A DNA stretch of 64,000 nt. Source: Parelaphostrongylus tenuis. Its lineage: Eukaryota; Nematoda; Chromadorea; Rhabditida; Metastrongylidae. The first letter of the stretch is position 1; the number at the start of each line of letters is the position of its first letter. This document shows positions 11,500 through 24,389 of this stretch, piece by piece. The stretch lies in NCBI GenBank assembly GCA_019055375.1, contig JAHQIW010000507.1, positions 80,823-144,822 on the forward strand, written 5' to 3'. Under the pieces are notes generated by a model that saw only the letters and a program-made list of their open reading frames with translations, made no database searches and was not told the origin of the DNA. A program made the translations under genes and the position numbers.

Positions 11500-12975
11500 A
11501 ATGACAGAATGATTGCAATCTCTTAATCGCCTCATACCGCTTCTCGCTAGATAAAATCTATGCAAATTCATTTCCTACTTTCGACATCACACCGACACCA
11601 ATAAAAATTCAATTCACAGCCGTTCCATTCGATGGTGATGTATCTTTTGAACCTATTTCTTATGTATTCATGGTGTTTTTCCTCCTAAGCGATTTATCCT
11701 CTAGCAAAGCTTCTGTAAGACGCTATATAAATGTCATTTGCGTATAGAAGGAAAGAGCGAATCGGAAAAATAATTATAATCGTTGCATAATGTTGAAATT
11801 GTCGCTCGTTCTGGAGGAAGAAATGAACGACCATTCAGACGCATTTGTCCTTGAGCCAGGAGAGTTTCGTGTATTATTACTAACGCAGTAAAATGAAAAA
11901 AAAAACCTTTTCTGTTCTCTGAGAAGTGAAGAGCGCATTCGTGACAGTCATCCTGTGTAGTAGGCGTATGACGATTATCATAATACTCTAATGACGATGG
12001 ACCCTTATGCATAACATCGCTTGAAGCCAGCAACAAGAAATTCATGGCAATCTCAAAAGAATGATATAGAGGTGGAGTGCAGATGATGTGAAATGATGCG
12101 ACAACGCACAAATCGTACACATTCACTACGCCATCAATGCTGTCATACATGAATTCCTCAACTGTAAATTCTTAATTTAGACTTTACAAAGTTCAAGAGA
12201 AGATGCAATTTTCCGTAGGGCTTCTTCTATAAGTGAGATGTCACGCAGAGTTCCTAGTGCAGCGTGGATCAGCGGAAGAACTATTGAAAGTTTAGTATCA
12301 CAAAGTGAGATTTCAGTGGTTTTGGTGGCGTCATTAAAGTGAACCTTGCACTACTGTATTTAATTCATTTTCTTCACATCCGTCACCGCAACGGTTTCGG
12401 ATTTTAGTGAATAGTTGCTGCTTGAAATTCTTTCTCACTATGAATGTCGTTAATCACTTTCAAGTTGACTTCTTGATAATCATGGATCACTGCTCGGGTT
12501 TCTCATATCTTCATCACAAGAAAGTGACAGTTCTTTTTAATCAAAGCCAACGAGCTGATTCCAGACAACACTGATCCAACATGGGACCAATGGATGGTTG
12601 ACGGGGCGGCTCTGGGTCGCATTATTGTCATGAGCGTATTTTAAGTAAATTGAAATTGTGCACGCTATCAACTAAGTATTGTTCAAGCTTTATTTTCTCC
12701 ATTCTTTTCTAGTGTTTTTTATTTTTATTTTTATTCACTTGCTTTTATTTTTTATCTCAATAATTGTGCATTACCAAAAATATCATTATTTTTTGTCCAA
12801 AGAAAGGGCATTACTATAAATAATTAAATCTTGAAAGAAGTTGATGATGTTTTTGTAAATGGCAAAATCTAGAGAAGCATCAATGACATGGATGCTTATC
12901 CTTTATCACTCACCCAACGATTCAATATAACTCAGAAACGGAAACTGATCACATCAAGAATAAAAACAGAAGACT
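11500..12975. other. No gene firmly recognised
   Basis: The minus-strand frame 11734-12150 (138 codons) follows a possible acceptor (AATTTACAG) and would fit the phase of the exon at 12979-13081, but it reads through a poly-T tract and has no recognisable motif. A 35-codon plus-strand frame at 12532-12643 contains DPTWDQWMVDGAALG, which might be a retrotransposon gag scrap. Neither is safe to annotate. Confidence 0.3.
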
Positions 12976-12978
12976 CAC

Positions 12979-13081
12979 CGTTCCTTGTCAGTGATCGAGC
13001 TTTTTCCATGTATTCCCTCAGTTGTGGCCCTTCTCGATGTACACGAACTTTTGCGTCATAACTACGAAATTTTGGAGGAAT
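12979..13081 (-). CDS. Isolated coding exon, family unknown
   Basis: The minus strand shows a strong acceptor (CCTTTTGCTTCAG) and a strong donor (AACG|gtgagtctt) bounding 103 bp. Only one frame is open, starting in phase 0 with IPPKFRSYDAKVRVH and ending with one base of a split codon. Charged residues dominate. A possible downstream partner is the frame at 12150-11734, which has the right phase; no upstream partner was found before the plus-strand gene at 14.4 kb. I do not recognise the protein. Confidence 0.5.
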
Positions 13082-13084
13082 CTG

Positions 13085-14370
13085 AAGCAAAAGGCATGGT
13101 AAAGCTTATAAAAAAAGAACATAACAGCTAAAATAGTGCAATAAATGATAAATTACTGTGTAATGGAAAATGAAAAAATTGGTTGACCGCGTGATGAAAA
13201 AAAAGCGTACTATTTTCTCGCGTATCTCAGCTAAGAAAACGTTGTAGTAGTTGTTTCCAGGTGAAAAAATCGTATAATCGATAAAGAATTATTATGAATG
13301 ATTAAGAATTATGAAAAGAATTAAGAACTAAATAGATGACTTATTTCGTGAAGTCCACATCGTCCAAGAATCTTTATTTATGTACGTGAAATTGCATTTA
13401 GATCAGAAAGTTTTTTATAATGAGTTTGAAATTGTATTTCTCCACATCGTCAATCGATTCTATTCGCTCCACAAGCAGCATTGAGACGCATTACTTATTA
13501 CTTTTACCCATTGGATCCTTTCGTCACGCTCGGTTTCCTTGTGTTGCAGTAAACAATTTTGCTCTCATCAAACCTTCGAAAAAACCCTGGACTTTTTTGA
13601 GGTCCCTTGCAGTGGAAACGTTGCACTTTCTTTTTCTACTAAACACAATATTATTTATGAAAGCTGCTACTTTGTCAATTTAGAAATTAATTCACTATCG
13701 CTGGCGTTCGAATGCTCATCGACGGTTGAATGGCCAGCAGACCCAATTCAAAATGTCCCCCATGAGAGCGCTAAGAGCCGTTGTTGACTGCAAATTAGTT
13801 GATCGGAGACTCAACGTACTACATTACCAAACGATGAATGATCCGTTTGATAAGAATGAATAGAGAACAAAAGTAAACCACGGAACTTTCTATTTTCGTA
13901 TTGTTTGAGCTAAACCCAAATCACAACCGTTTCAATTGTTTTGCACGTGGATCAACCCTAATGAGAAAATTTATGGCGTCTGAAATCTTTTTTTTCAAAG
14001 AGCGTATATGAAATTCCTTTTTATAGAGGCACTTTTGAGAAACTTTTTGGTTCAAAAACCTTTTAGAAAGCTATTCGTTACTTGAGAGATAATCACAAAA
14101 AGTTCCCGTCGAAATAACTTGGAATTCGATAAAAACCATTCTTGTGTGTTTCTTAGAAAATTTGAAGCTTTTAGTAACAAATCAATAACCTTGATTACAG
14201 TCTATTCTCAGTATAAGAAAATCTCTAGTTAGCCAATGAAATGAGACCTTGTTCATATGACTGAGATCTCTTGGAGTGCTCGATCCGAAAACAAAGTGTC
14301 GTGCAGCGTTTTGATGTTCCTTTGGTCGATCTTTACCACGAGACGAGGCCATATTAGATTTGTTTGTCTA
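13085..14370. other. Ambiguous coding-like region
   Basis: A plus-strand acceptor (GGTTTCCTTGTGTTGCAG, ending at 13552) opens a frame running to TGA near 13787. The opposite strand has its own plausible acceptor (ACTAATTTGCAG) over the same bases, so strand cannot be decided. From about 14275 to 14371 the plus strand holds a further open piece (SVVQRFDVPLVDLY) ending in TAG near 14354 that could be an upstream exon of the next gene. Confidence 0.3.
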
Positions 14371-14371
14371 G

Positions 14372-17300
14372 AGAGAAATTTCGCCACTTGACGGAAATCG
14401 TTCACAAAAATTATGCTAATCTCACGGAGGAAATCGGCAGCACAGATTAGTAACAAATAGGAGACATATGAGGAAAGAAATGTAGAAAAAAAAATTGGAG
14501 GATGACAAAACGTCGGCGTATTGTCTGCCGATCTTAGTCAATTTGTAAATAAGATCAAGGATAAAGAAGAAATGAATGAACTAAAATAGCACGTAGACGA
14601 AGGAGTATTTAAAAGAAAAAAATCTATTGAGAACACTGCGAATATGGCAGACACGGATATGATAGATACCAAGAGGGACACACCGAAGCTGGTAATTTCT
14701 TGATTCGGCCAGCAAGGGTTCATTGTTAATCGTTTCATTGTGATAGATCCGGAAGTTCATCAAAGAAGTTGCTGGATATCGAGATGCTATATACAGCGAG
14801 TTTTCACACGTCCTCCTTTCCGTATCCCGGGGATTGCGATTACTGAGAAAGATTTTGACATTTCTATCCAAATACCCAGCCATGGGTTAGCTTATGCCAC
14901 GTTAGAGCCTTGCCAGCTATTAGTGTCTAACATGCTAATGGAAATATTGAAACCACCAGAAACAGTAAGTTACTAACAGCGTCTATTATATTAGCGCAGT
15001 TAAGAGCTCGAAAGTTCGACTTCCTCTAAACCTTGGCATGAGTATAGAATTGTGAAATTTCTCACGAACTATCATTTCTTGTGCAGGTTTTGAATAAGGT
15101 AAAGGATAGTGCATTTAGTAAGCAACTCTGGCTTTCGATAAAGATAATTCTTTCTTACTGGTACCTGCTGGCGTTAGTAAATGATCAAAAACATTAAAAC
15201 TGATACAGCTGAACCTCTCTTCATACGAAAAAACTAGTGCTGTACTGAAGAAAATATCGTCTATGTGAAAAATCAGTGAAATTAGCTGTGAATTGATTGA
15301 AAATAAAATTCCGCGGAGAAAAAAGCGGCCATTTTAAAGAGAAAAGTAAGATAAGAAATAAAACAAAATCAATGACATTCAAAAGCGTGAAAATGGTGCC
15401 AATTGTCACAGATTCATCGAAAACGTCTATTTCCCATAAATCATAATCTTATAAAGGAAAAGGCGGAAAAAATGTTCAAAAAACAAAAGTTGCTCGAGTT
15501 TGAGTGGCACGTAACGACTGCAGCCACCAGCTAGCCATTCATTGTTTGTGAGCCGACATTTTTACTTTGACGCCGTCAGACAGTCCAATTTGTCGAATAG
15601 CGCTCGTTTGGGATTTGAGATCGACAAAGAATTCCTAAAGGGAAGACGGCGAAGATAGAGAATGACTTTGTGGGTATGCCGATTCTAAATCGCTGGACGT
15701 TCAAAATCTGAAAAGTAGACGAAACTAGACAGACAAGAAATACCACAGATTAACGCTTTGTATGTTTTCGGACGTTCAAATGATCTATAGGTGTTAAAGA
15801 AGTCTACTTGGCAGCCGTGCCGACATACCACTTTTCAGCGTAGTACTTTGTTTGTGAACCTGCACAAGCGATTAAACAAAATTATACATATGTAGAACAC
15901 CATTTCTGTCAGTGTTCGTAGAATATTGTGGTATTCTTATACTCTTTGCATTTTTCTTCTCCATTTGATTCATTTTGTACGACCAGTTCTTACAATGTAT
16001 TTTGCAGATCCCAACACTTTATGTATTTGGTTAGTTTACTCGGACTGACCCTCCAACAAAACTCTGAAAACTTTCACAAGTGACTTCGGCTGCTGCATGA
16101 GCATTTCGTTTTTTTTATGAGTGCCGTATAGTGCTGGTCAAGATGATTCTTCATCCAATCTTGGAGATAGCTAAAGATAAAAAAAGCTTCCTAAAGCTTT
16201 TATTGACTGATTGCAAGAAAACGATGAAAGAGGCGATAGAATCACCGAACCGTTCACCACCTCGCTCTCTGATGCACTAAATCAGTACCCAGTGCGCCAT
16301 CGAGCCTTGTAACAGGTAAATATAAAATATTACCATGGAAAACTAGGGTGTCGTAGCTTAAGGTGAGCAGGCAATATTATATTTTTCTAGAAGAAATCAA
16401 TCAAAACTTTACCGTGGCTAGTAGAAGAAATAGTACAAATAAATTAAAACAGAAGACGATGCGGATATATGATAGATTCTTGGTAAGCTTTGTATGTAGC
16501 TATCCTACTCAATTCCGATATGTGAGTACATTATCTGGGAAGCAGGAATTCTCGAAGAGCTGCCATTTGTTTGGGTGCGACATTGACGGATGTTTCGATA
16601 AGGATCCATTGTTGAGCAGTAGTCGATCTGAGCCGAATAATTCGCTGAGACGACTGAGAAAAGGGATGTGGGCGTGTTAGATGGCGAGTCCACGAGTGAA
16701 ATCCATATTATTGTGTCGTTTGCTCAGCTTAGCGATCAAGGACAACAACGATTTCGTTTCAAAAACGCCATAATGGAAATTATGGTAATGGGCGGTTGCA
16801 GATAGTAAAAAACATGGAAAGAAGCGCTTAAAAGTACAATGAGCATTAGCTAACTCTAGCAGTTTTGTTTACGGAGATGTTCAGCCGTTGAGAAAAGTAC
16901 AAGATTAGGATGAGAACAGCTCGACAATGTTTTACGAAAATAACTCCTGCTGACTAAGTCACGTCTGGGGTCTGGTGATAGATAAGCAAATTATCGCAAC
17001 GATAGCCATTGAAATTTACGGATGTAGGATCGTATTGTGAAATTTAGAAGGGCTGACTGTAGGAATCAAAAAGATCAGTTTGATAAAAGAAGAAAATTTT
17101 CAAAAACGTATGGATTTTAAACGTTGGTAGAGTTTAGTGTGTGGTCATATGAGGCGGAGCTATGACTTAGAAGCTCGATGAAGGGCAGCGAAGGGAGCGA
17201 ATGCGTCGACCAATGTGATTGCATCCGTTTCTCGCCAACAATTGCCATTGAACGTTCGTTACGTTTCCGCACCTATCTCCCTATAGTATAATAAGAAAAG

Positions 17301-17636
17301 TGTTTTGGACCAAAGAGATTGTAACTTTTTTTTGAAAGATGTTTTTCGAAGGGCAAGAACGAATCCTATCGAACTAGTGAGAATAATGGATGAAGCACTT
17401 AGTAACCGTCGCCATGTCCATTGGTTGAAAGCGCACCACATCGACGTAAACAACGATATAGGCCCCATTCAAACCTCAATTCCTCACGCCTCTCACCTTT
17501 CTTTTCATATTCATAGTCGAAAAAATATTTTCTGACAGCTCCTGTATAAAATGGTCAATTTTCAATACATGGGATTTCGAAGATTTTGAAAAAAACCAAT
17601 TTCTACTATTTCGTTAGTGATGTGAAAACAGTGGCA

Positions 17637-17693
<57 letters not shown>

Positions 17694-20600
17694 TGAGAAA
17701 CTCTGGAAGATCTTTTTCGGAACTGCATAATACCTATTATAGTAAACGTGATAATACTTATGAAATATTACATGTACTTGCAGTACAATGGTTAGAGATG
17801 TCTTGCACGTGAGTGACAGTGGTTTGATTCTTCTCTGCTGGTAAACGAATCCCTTTATCCTTTTATAGTCGTAAATTAGTATGAGACTTATCTAGAAGAA
17901 TAAGCGCTGGCTAACGCAGATCGCTAAGGTGTTGATATAGAGCGCTATCATTTGTACTTTTGATGAAATATTGAGTTTTCATAGCAGCGAATGACGTCTA
18001 GACGCCCTGTAAGATCCCTAGTGACTCCGTTCTTCATTCCTTTCTCTTCACATCACCCGACTCGATTTCAGTCGGCTTTCTCGCGAGGATAGGATTTCCT
18101 CTGTGAGTGCTCAAACTGGAATCACATTTGATTAAGAACTATATTTAATAAGTCCAAAAATTGCTGTTCGTAGAAACTGAACTCGGCGGCTGTTTTTAAA
18201 CTTCGCTTTCAACGTTCAGTATTGTCTGTGAGAGTGTTAGAACCTATTCGAGGTTAGTACGTCAAGGCATACGTACGTTTCAGCGGTGTCACCCGCTTCA
18301 TCAGTGGCCCACGGGCGGGTACGACTCGACATCGCCCAAACTTACGCATGGCTCTGAAGCACCAACCTCGAATAGGCTCTACACATTTTCACAGACTATA
18401 CTGACTGCAGTTTATTTCTTCTTTACATGCCATATTTAGCAGTGACAGCAGAACTACCTTGTGTCTATGAAATCAAACTTAGTGAACGAACCAGTTGTTC
18501 AACCGACGATGACTTCGAGAGGTCTTGAAGAATGTTCAAAAAAAACATTACATCGCGAAGAAAGAGAAGTGCTCTATTTATTGCTCCTTCTTTCGTTTGC
18601 TCCACAATGTGGTAAAAATAAGAGCATGGTATAGGATAGATTGTCATCTTCGATGTGGTTGCGATAAATTACATTCATTAGTATCGAAAAGAATGAATAC
18701 TAAGGGAATACTGGAGCATCCATCAGGGATTGATCAACATTGAGAGCTTCATTCTTTTATGGTGTTTGGCTGTTACGTGAATATATGTAACAAGCATTGC
18801 AGTCGACTAATTTGAGACCTCGCTCAAGAACAATGTAATTTGACAATGTATTTTGATCTTTTTAATTAGCCATCGACAATCAATCACTCTGAAAGGAAGC
18901 CATGCTGATTGCTCGATCAAGTGTAAAAAGTTCGCCATCGATTCCTCTATATCAGGGGTAGTTCCCCGAAAAAACTGACTGAACGAATAATTGAATGACG
19001 AGGCTGTAAGGCCTAAACACGTGTCTTGCACTGTATAGGTGCCCATAGTAGACTTCATGGAAGGCTCAAAATACATTGTCAGATTATATTGTTTGTGAGC
19101 GAGGTCTCAAAATAGTCAAATGCAGTGTTAGTTACATATGCCCACGTAACAGTGTCGGCTTTTTTTCACCAATAAGAAATTCAAAATAATTACTAATTTT
19201 ATTTTACCCGACCCGTTACCATAGTTTCTTTTTCACAATGTGGATCCCAGCACTTCTTATATTCAGTTCGTTTCATAGCGTTCATCCTCCGCAACGGTAT
19301 ACAAAAAATTGACGTAGTGCTTTGGCTGCTGCTTGAAGATTTCTTTCGTCTTTTGAATGAATGTTGTAGAACTGCCTCCTCGCCGTCACGCGCTCACTAG
19401 TTTGACTACACGAGAGTGTTGGGGTAGGGGATAGAACCGTTGCCGCGCTTATTGAGCTGCTCTTTTTGATACAATGCTTATAGCCACAGTGCGCCCCCAT
19501 CCCCAAGTAAGCGACTGACAAAAGGCTCTTAGTTATTTTGTCACACTTATTTCTATTGGTTCTTCCCATATTCCCTGCTATTTTCTTCATCAATTTCTCA
19601 ATTTTGCTTCCATTAACAGCTAGGAACTGGAGTTATAATGGAGTCTGAAGTCTGAGATTGTTGTTCAATAAAAAATTTTATCTTTGAAAAAATATTTTTC
19701 ACTCGGAATAATTTCTCGAGAATTGGGCCATTTGGTGAATTGAGAACTTTACAGGCTTCTAAAGCAGGTTTTCAACATATAAATATAAGTTAATGTAAAC
19801 GATAAACGATAAAGTTCTTGGCGTTCATCAATCCTCAAGGGATGTGCCATGCATTCGCCTTTAGTTCGTAACTTCGTTTGAGGTGATTGGATGCATATCT
19901 GGTCTCTATAATAACTCGCGGTGGCCTCCCGTTTTATGGAGTCAGTGCTGCTTATTCTCCCAGGCAAGTCTGAGGTCGTCTAATACTAGTTTTACCGACC
20001 CCGGAAAGATATATGGCTAGGTGAGCCATGAGCGCGAGATTGAACCACTGACCTTGTGTGTGACGCAGAGCACCTCTATTCACTGCGCCACATGCGCTCT
20101 GCAAATAAATATATAGATATAATTCTTTTAAAATGTTTTTTTGTCTCAAGCTGTGTCAAAATCATATCTTTGAAAAGCTCAAAAGGTATCACTAGTTCTT
20201 CAGAAACTCTAAATCTCAGCTCCGTATCTGCTACAAAGTCAACAATGATGGGTAAAATACCGTTGTTCGTTCCATCACTTTGTTGCTCAAAACACCAGAT
20301 TCTACAAGAAAAAAAACGAAAAAATTGACAATGGTCTTCTAACATCTTTTTTATCTCATGTAGTTGTCTTATTTGGTCATGTATTGTTGGAACTATGTGG
20401 ACCATTTCCGAACATATTTCTCATGAAGGAACTGAGTTTAAATTTCTTCATGTAATGTCTAATTTTTATTGTAGCAGGATTATATGATGGAGATCATAAC
20501 CTCTGGAACGCTGAGGACTCAAACATCCACTACGCCTTCAAGAGCAGCGTGCTCTGACATAATTCCATGGAGACTTTTGCTCTACACTAGTGTTTTGTAT

Positions 20601-21428
20601 CGATATTGTTTTGAATTATTTAGTGACTGAGAGTAATCATCGGCCAAGAGTTTGATCTAGGACGCCCAGATTGGCAGCACACTCAAGCTGAAGCCTTGTC
20701 TAAAACTAAAGCTTTGACTTTTTGATTACTACCTACTGTTTATTTTAACGGCGAGATACAACGTTAATTATACCCATAAGTTTTGCTCGTATCTCAGCAC
20801 TTTTGTGACTAATAAATAACTTCATAGTTCCGAATGTTTGCCTGATATGCTTCACTTCTGTGGCATTTGCAAATCTTTCTGGGTGCAAGCAATTTATAAA
20901 GAGTGTTCTCATCAAAAGGCAGCGATGTTATATAGCATCAAAATCCCACATCCGATGACATTGAAGTTTTTCCACAAAAGCGTTAAATATATTTATTTCT
21001 TTTGACGTGCCCTTTTCCTGTTTCAGCCTTATTACTGGAAACCATTGTAACGTCCGAGAAACAGAGCAGGATGTCTAACTCGTTGGCAAATATAGGCTCG
21101 GAATGCAGGCTATCAAATATCCAAAGAAAAGCCGATTCTAGATGGGTAAGAAGAACGACGGCGTGGATGATGAATGTATCGAATCGTTTTTTAGCACCAC
21201 TGCCCATTAGACAAAAAGAAGTTTTACTCGTCCAAGTCACTTGTCTTTGATTCAAATTGGAAACGGAACAAACTTGACAAGAAAAGTTTACCCATGGCCG
21301 ATGCGATACCGAAGCGAACCTCCTTAGTAATGATTAAAGAGGATAAATCAAAAACAATCTCAAGTTACCGAGTTACGTTGGATAATTTGATAATAAGCTG
21401 TCGAAGGTCTAAGTCAGCGAAAAATTAA
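14372..21428 (+). CDS. Multi-exon gene, 5' incomplete; basic helical protein of unknown family
   Basis: Ten exons chain with matching phases: 14372-14449, 14538-14691, 14747-14964, 15087-15117, 16391-16482, 17287-17401, 18483-18611, 20204-20251, 21027-21145 and 21195-21428 (stop TAA). Introns start GT and end AG, many with fine acceptors (CTTTTCCTGTTTCAG before 21027; ATTATATTTTTCTAG before 16391); the last is 49 bp. About 405 residues are covered. Fragments include KFRHLTEIVHKNYANLTEE, KFIKEVAGYRDAIYSEF, RARTNPIELVRIMDEAL and a Lys-rich C-terminus (KRNKLDKKSLPMADAIPK). Two lesions occur: an in-frame TAG at 14587-14589 and an apparent one-base loss in exon 14747-14964, where the entry frame meets TAG at 14888 while the exit frame is shifted. 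A small upstream part is missing. Function is not recognised. Introns contain a (GA)n tract, a foldback element and SINEs. Confidence 0.6.
17638..17692. repeat. (GA)n microsatellite
   Basis: About 25 uninterrupted GA units on the plus strand, within the intron between exons 17287-17401 and 18483-18611. Confidence 0.95.
17768..17870 (+). repeat. tRNA-derived SINE-like fragment (family 3)
   Basis: An A-box-like segment (TGCAGTACAATGGTTAGAG) and a B-box-like segment (GTGGTTTGATTCTTC) stand at tRNA-like spacing, followed by a tail (ACGAATCCCTTTATCC) resembling that of the copy at 575-670. Confidence 0.4.
18217..18403. repeat. Short foldback element
   Basis: CAGTATTGTCTGTGAGAGTG...CCTATTCGAGGTT at the left is repeated inverted at the right (AACCTCGAATAGG...CACAGACTATACTG). 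The centre contains ATACGTACGTTTCAGCGGTG, a core shared with elements near 30.0 and 30.25 kb. It lies in an intron of the plus-strand gene. Confidence 0.65.
19865..20107 (-). repeat. tRNA-derived SINE, family 1, copy B
   Basis: Read on the minus strand the head has an A box (TGGCGCAGTGAATAGAGGTG) and a B box (GGTTCAATCTCGCG), followed by a body of about 150 bp ending near GATATGCATCC. It is closely related to the copy at 62060-62290. It sits in the intron just before exon 20204-20251. Confidence 0.7.
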
Positions 21429-21429
21429 T

Positions 21430-23505
21430 AAGCGGACCTGTTCACAGTTATATAAGCACATAAATGAGTCAATTAGGATAAAGGACGAAGGCGAGCAGCA
21501 GAAACCGGCTACATATAAGTCATCTGAAGAGAATTTAATCGAGTCATTTGGCATATGATGGTGTTATGTCGTTCTGCTTCATTGAGCAGAACTTGTATAC
21601 AACCCGGTGTGATGGCGAGTGGAAGTGTTCGAGAACTTCCGCTTCATGCCCGGAATAAGTTGTTATTACTTGCACATGTGCGGAATTCGACAAGTTGTGA
21701 AAATTGCACCTTCAAAGTTCGAACCAGCATGATGTACTTCCTTTGTACTTCCGCAAAGGCGTTTTTCTCTATTCAGTGCAGAATTTGCTGAAATTGATGC
21801 CATTTTCCTTTCACATTCTGAGATTTTGGTCAGAAAAGGCGATCAAGACTGGTAAAAGTTTATAAAATTGCCTGTCATTCAGACGAGGAGCCTTGTCCCA
21901 TCCAAAAATTAGCGAAGCAATTGAGATATGCATTATTCATAGTAGTGGCTTTCTAGACTAGATGAAATATGTTGCAAAAACGAAAATTTGGCAGATTAGT
22001 CACATCGTTGTCCAAACGAGAGGCTCCAGACAAAACATTTACCAACTGGAATCCTAAGAATTATGTCAAATGTTTAATATGAAGACTAATGACTCTATTG
22101 TCAGAGGGATTAATGAGGACTACATTGACGGCAGCTGTATTCACTCAGCAATCAAAAAGGGGAGATGGTACATTTGACGAGAATGCTCCATAAAATTTTA
22201 CTAAAATACGTCGAGTACAAGAATTCCTTTTTGCCTTATATTCATTATTTGAGCCAACATATCTTGTAGTCTGATATGGGCTCTCGTATAGCCCGATACA
22301 CGTGTTGCGGCCTTGCAACATTGTAATTCGGGCAGGCCTTTGTCTTTGGCCAATCCTCTCGTGATGCTTCAATCCCCCTACATAGAGTAGGCAACGACGG
22401 ACGATTTTCATAATCGCTGTCAAGTGAAAAATCACAAGAGCGGCAATATTTCGAGAATTCTTTTTATTCAGCCGCTTTTTAGCGGTAGCATTGTGTTACA
22501 AATATACCCACTGATGTTGAGTGAAGTTCATGATGTTCACAAAAATTGTATTGTTTTTGTGATTGTGGACCAACATATGAGATACAATACTTAAAAATTT
22601 CTTTTTAAGAGTCGTTAGTTAAGAGATCCGAATAGAAATCAATTTCCTTGTAGGTCAACTTTTATGGAATTCACTTCTAAGTACAAGGCTAGCTAAGAGA
22701 TCTATGTTTGAAGTCGATGTACATGCGGAAATGTAATATTTTGTTATCAAGCGGATATCGAGAATAAAGGATTTGAAATGAGTATCATTCACGTATTTAG
22801 CATTGGAATCGACCAGCTAACCTATGAGATTTAAGGTTCGTTTCCTTCCTAGTAGAAATATTCGCAGTCGTTCATATTCCCAGAACCTCTCTTCTCAATG
22901 TTCCAAATAGAGTCTTTTGGTAGAACATCTGGTCAATATAGCAAACACAAAACAATTCTACATAAGAGAGATTGGATAATTGTGCATCAACAATCCAACT
23001 AAGGCTGTCTCTTTTGATTTCTTAGTGTAGGAGCCATCAAAACTAAAAAATGTTCGCCATTTTCAATTTTGAGACCACCTAACAGGCGAATTATGTTTGA
23101 TTTTATACGTCTATTGAAATTAATATATGGCTACACTTTTTGCGAAAACCAATAATATTAGTAATAAGAGCTCACTGAAAATCTCTGCGGGACTGGAGGT
23201 AATGAAGCCTATAATGGCGCCCTATGAAAGTAATTGAAAGAAATATTGGTCTCGTTATACACTTATTAATCAACACGTAATCAGGTATCAGATGCACCAG
23301 AATGCATGGACCCCAGAACCTCTTCCATTCCACTTATTTCTTTCCATTCGTTATCCACGATGCTGTCAGTTTGCATGTGAATTGGTCCGTTACACTTTTT
23401 TTTGTCTACTCCATCAATGCAGTTGAATAGTGGCTGAGTTTACTCTTCCTGGAATTTCAAGATAGCTGTGCTAGAGTATTTCTGCCTAATGTAGAGTGAG
23501 TGAGT
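21430..23505. other. No gene recognised; one dispersed repeat
   Basis: Apart from the repeat at 22120-22440 (listed separately) I see no phase-matched exons. Open frames such as 21555-21791 have no recognisable motif. Confidence 0.4.
22120..22440 (-). repeat. Dispersed repeat related to the 48-kb array unit
   Basis: On the minus strand this copy shares CAACACGTGTATCGGGCT and, about 50 bases on, TTGGCTCAAATAATGA with the tandem units at 47.8-48.8 kb, and both encode a frame containing RNTCIGLY. Similarity is partial, so this is an older member of the same repeat family. Confidence 0.6.
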
Positions 23506-23508
23506 TTG

Positions 23509-23706
23509 TCAGAGGTCATTTGCCAGTTCCTCTACCCTCAGTATGATAGGCATGATGGGCTTGAAGCATTGTGAGACGAAGATTTGAGCATGTTGGATAT
23601 TTCGCGTAATAAGCAAAGTCTCAACCACAGCTCTACTTACTCCCCATATCGATCTTAATTGTGAAATAATGGATAAAATGTTGGGATGCATGGCGTTCAC
23701 GATTTC
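23509..23706 (-). CDS. Candidate terminal exon, family unknown
   Basis: After a possible acceptor (GGCGTATCCCTAAG) the minus strand is open for 65 codons from EIVNAMHPNILSIISQLR to a stop at 23509-23511, with a hydrophobic, helical composition (PIMPIILRVEELANDL at the end). An internal GTAAGT after SIWG is also a possible donor. No upstream exon was linked. The call rests on composition and one modest splice site. Confidence 0.3.
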   Translation of the reverse strand, partial: EIVNAMHPNILSIISQLRSIWGVSRAVVETLLITRNIQHAQIFVSQCFKPIMPIILRVEELANDL

Positions 23707-24389
23707 CTTAGGGATACGCCATGCAGTAGATTAAATCAGAAGTTATAGAGACGATTGAAATCATATTCAGGCCACTTAGTGAACTGGCTGGCTAGGTATG
23801 AAAAGTCAGTGTCTTCTAACCTCCTGGAAAAATCTGATAATAGTTTAGCGGATCCAGAATGTCAGAGGATAGGTATTCTCTGTATGTGGGTTGAAATCAC
23901 TCTGTTTATTGAACAGAAAGTACTAAGAATGCTCTGTGTTAACACAAAGTAAGCGAATGCTCTGTGTTATCACAAAGTAAGATAGACTATAAAAGAAAAT
24001 TTTACTTTCTTTTTTCAAATAAACATTTACATAACCAGAATCAAAAAGAAATAAACATTCACATATCCAGGGAACAAAAAGCGAGCAATGAAATTGCAAT
24101 TGCAAAGTGTAGAACGTTTACATCATTGAAGGCAATTGAGTCATTGAGAACATTTTTAATCTCAACACTTAATACAGTTGAAATTTCCTTCGTGCCATTT
24201 TCGTGACTCTATATTGAACAAAGCACTTCGAGCTCCCATAATAGATTCATATAAAGACTTTACAAGAACTGTAATCAATGTCTACAATTAGCATCATATA
24301 ATGAAAGGCAACCAGTTTACATGAGAATATGGTGGAAATAGCTGTCAGCAAAAAAGGGATAATAAAATAACAATTACAACACTGGGATC

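Noticed and set aside
11734..12150. 138-codon minus-strand frame
   Set aside because: Longest frame without a transposon match, and its phase fits the exon at 12979, but it reads through a poly-T tract, has no motif, and about one frame of this length is expected by chance.
12532..12643. Plus-strand frame with DPTWDQWMVDGAALG
   Set aside because: Might be a retrotransposon gag remnant, but too short and without neighbours to support a call.
13550..13787. Plus-strand terminal-exon candidate
   Set aside because: The acceptor is good, but the opposite strand has an equally good acceptor and frame over the same bases; strand undecidable.
20076..20405. 109-codon minus-strand frame with a poly-T acceptor
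   Set aside because: It overlaps exon 20204-20251 of the plus-strand gene, whose phases fit on both sides, and it has no usable donor.
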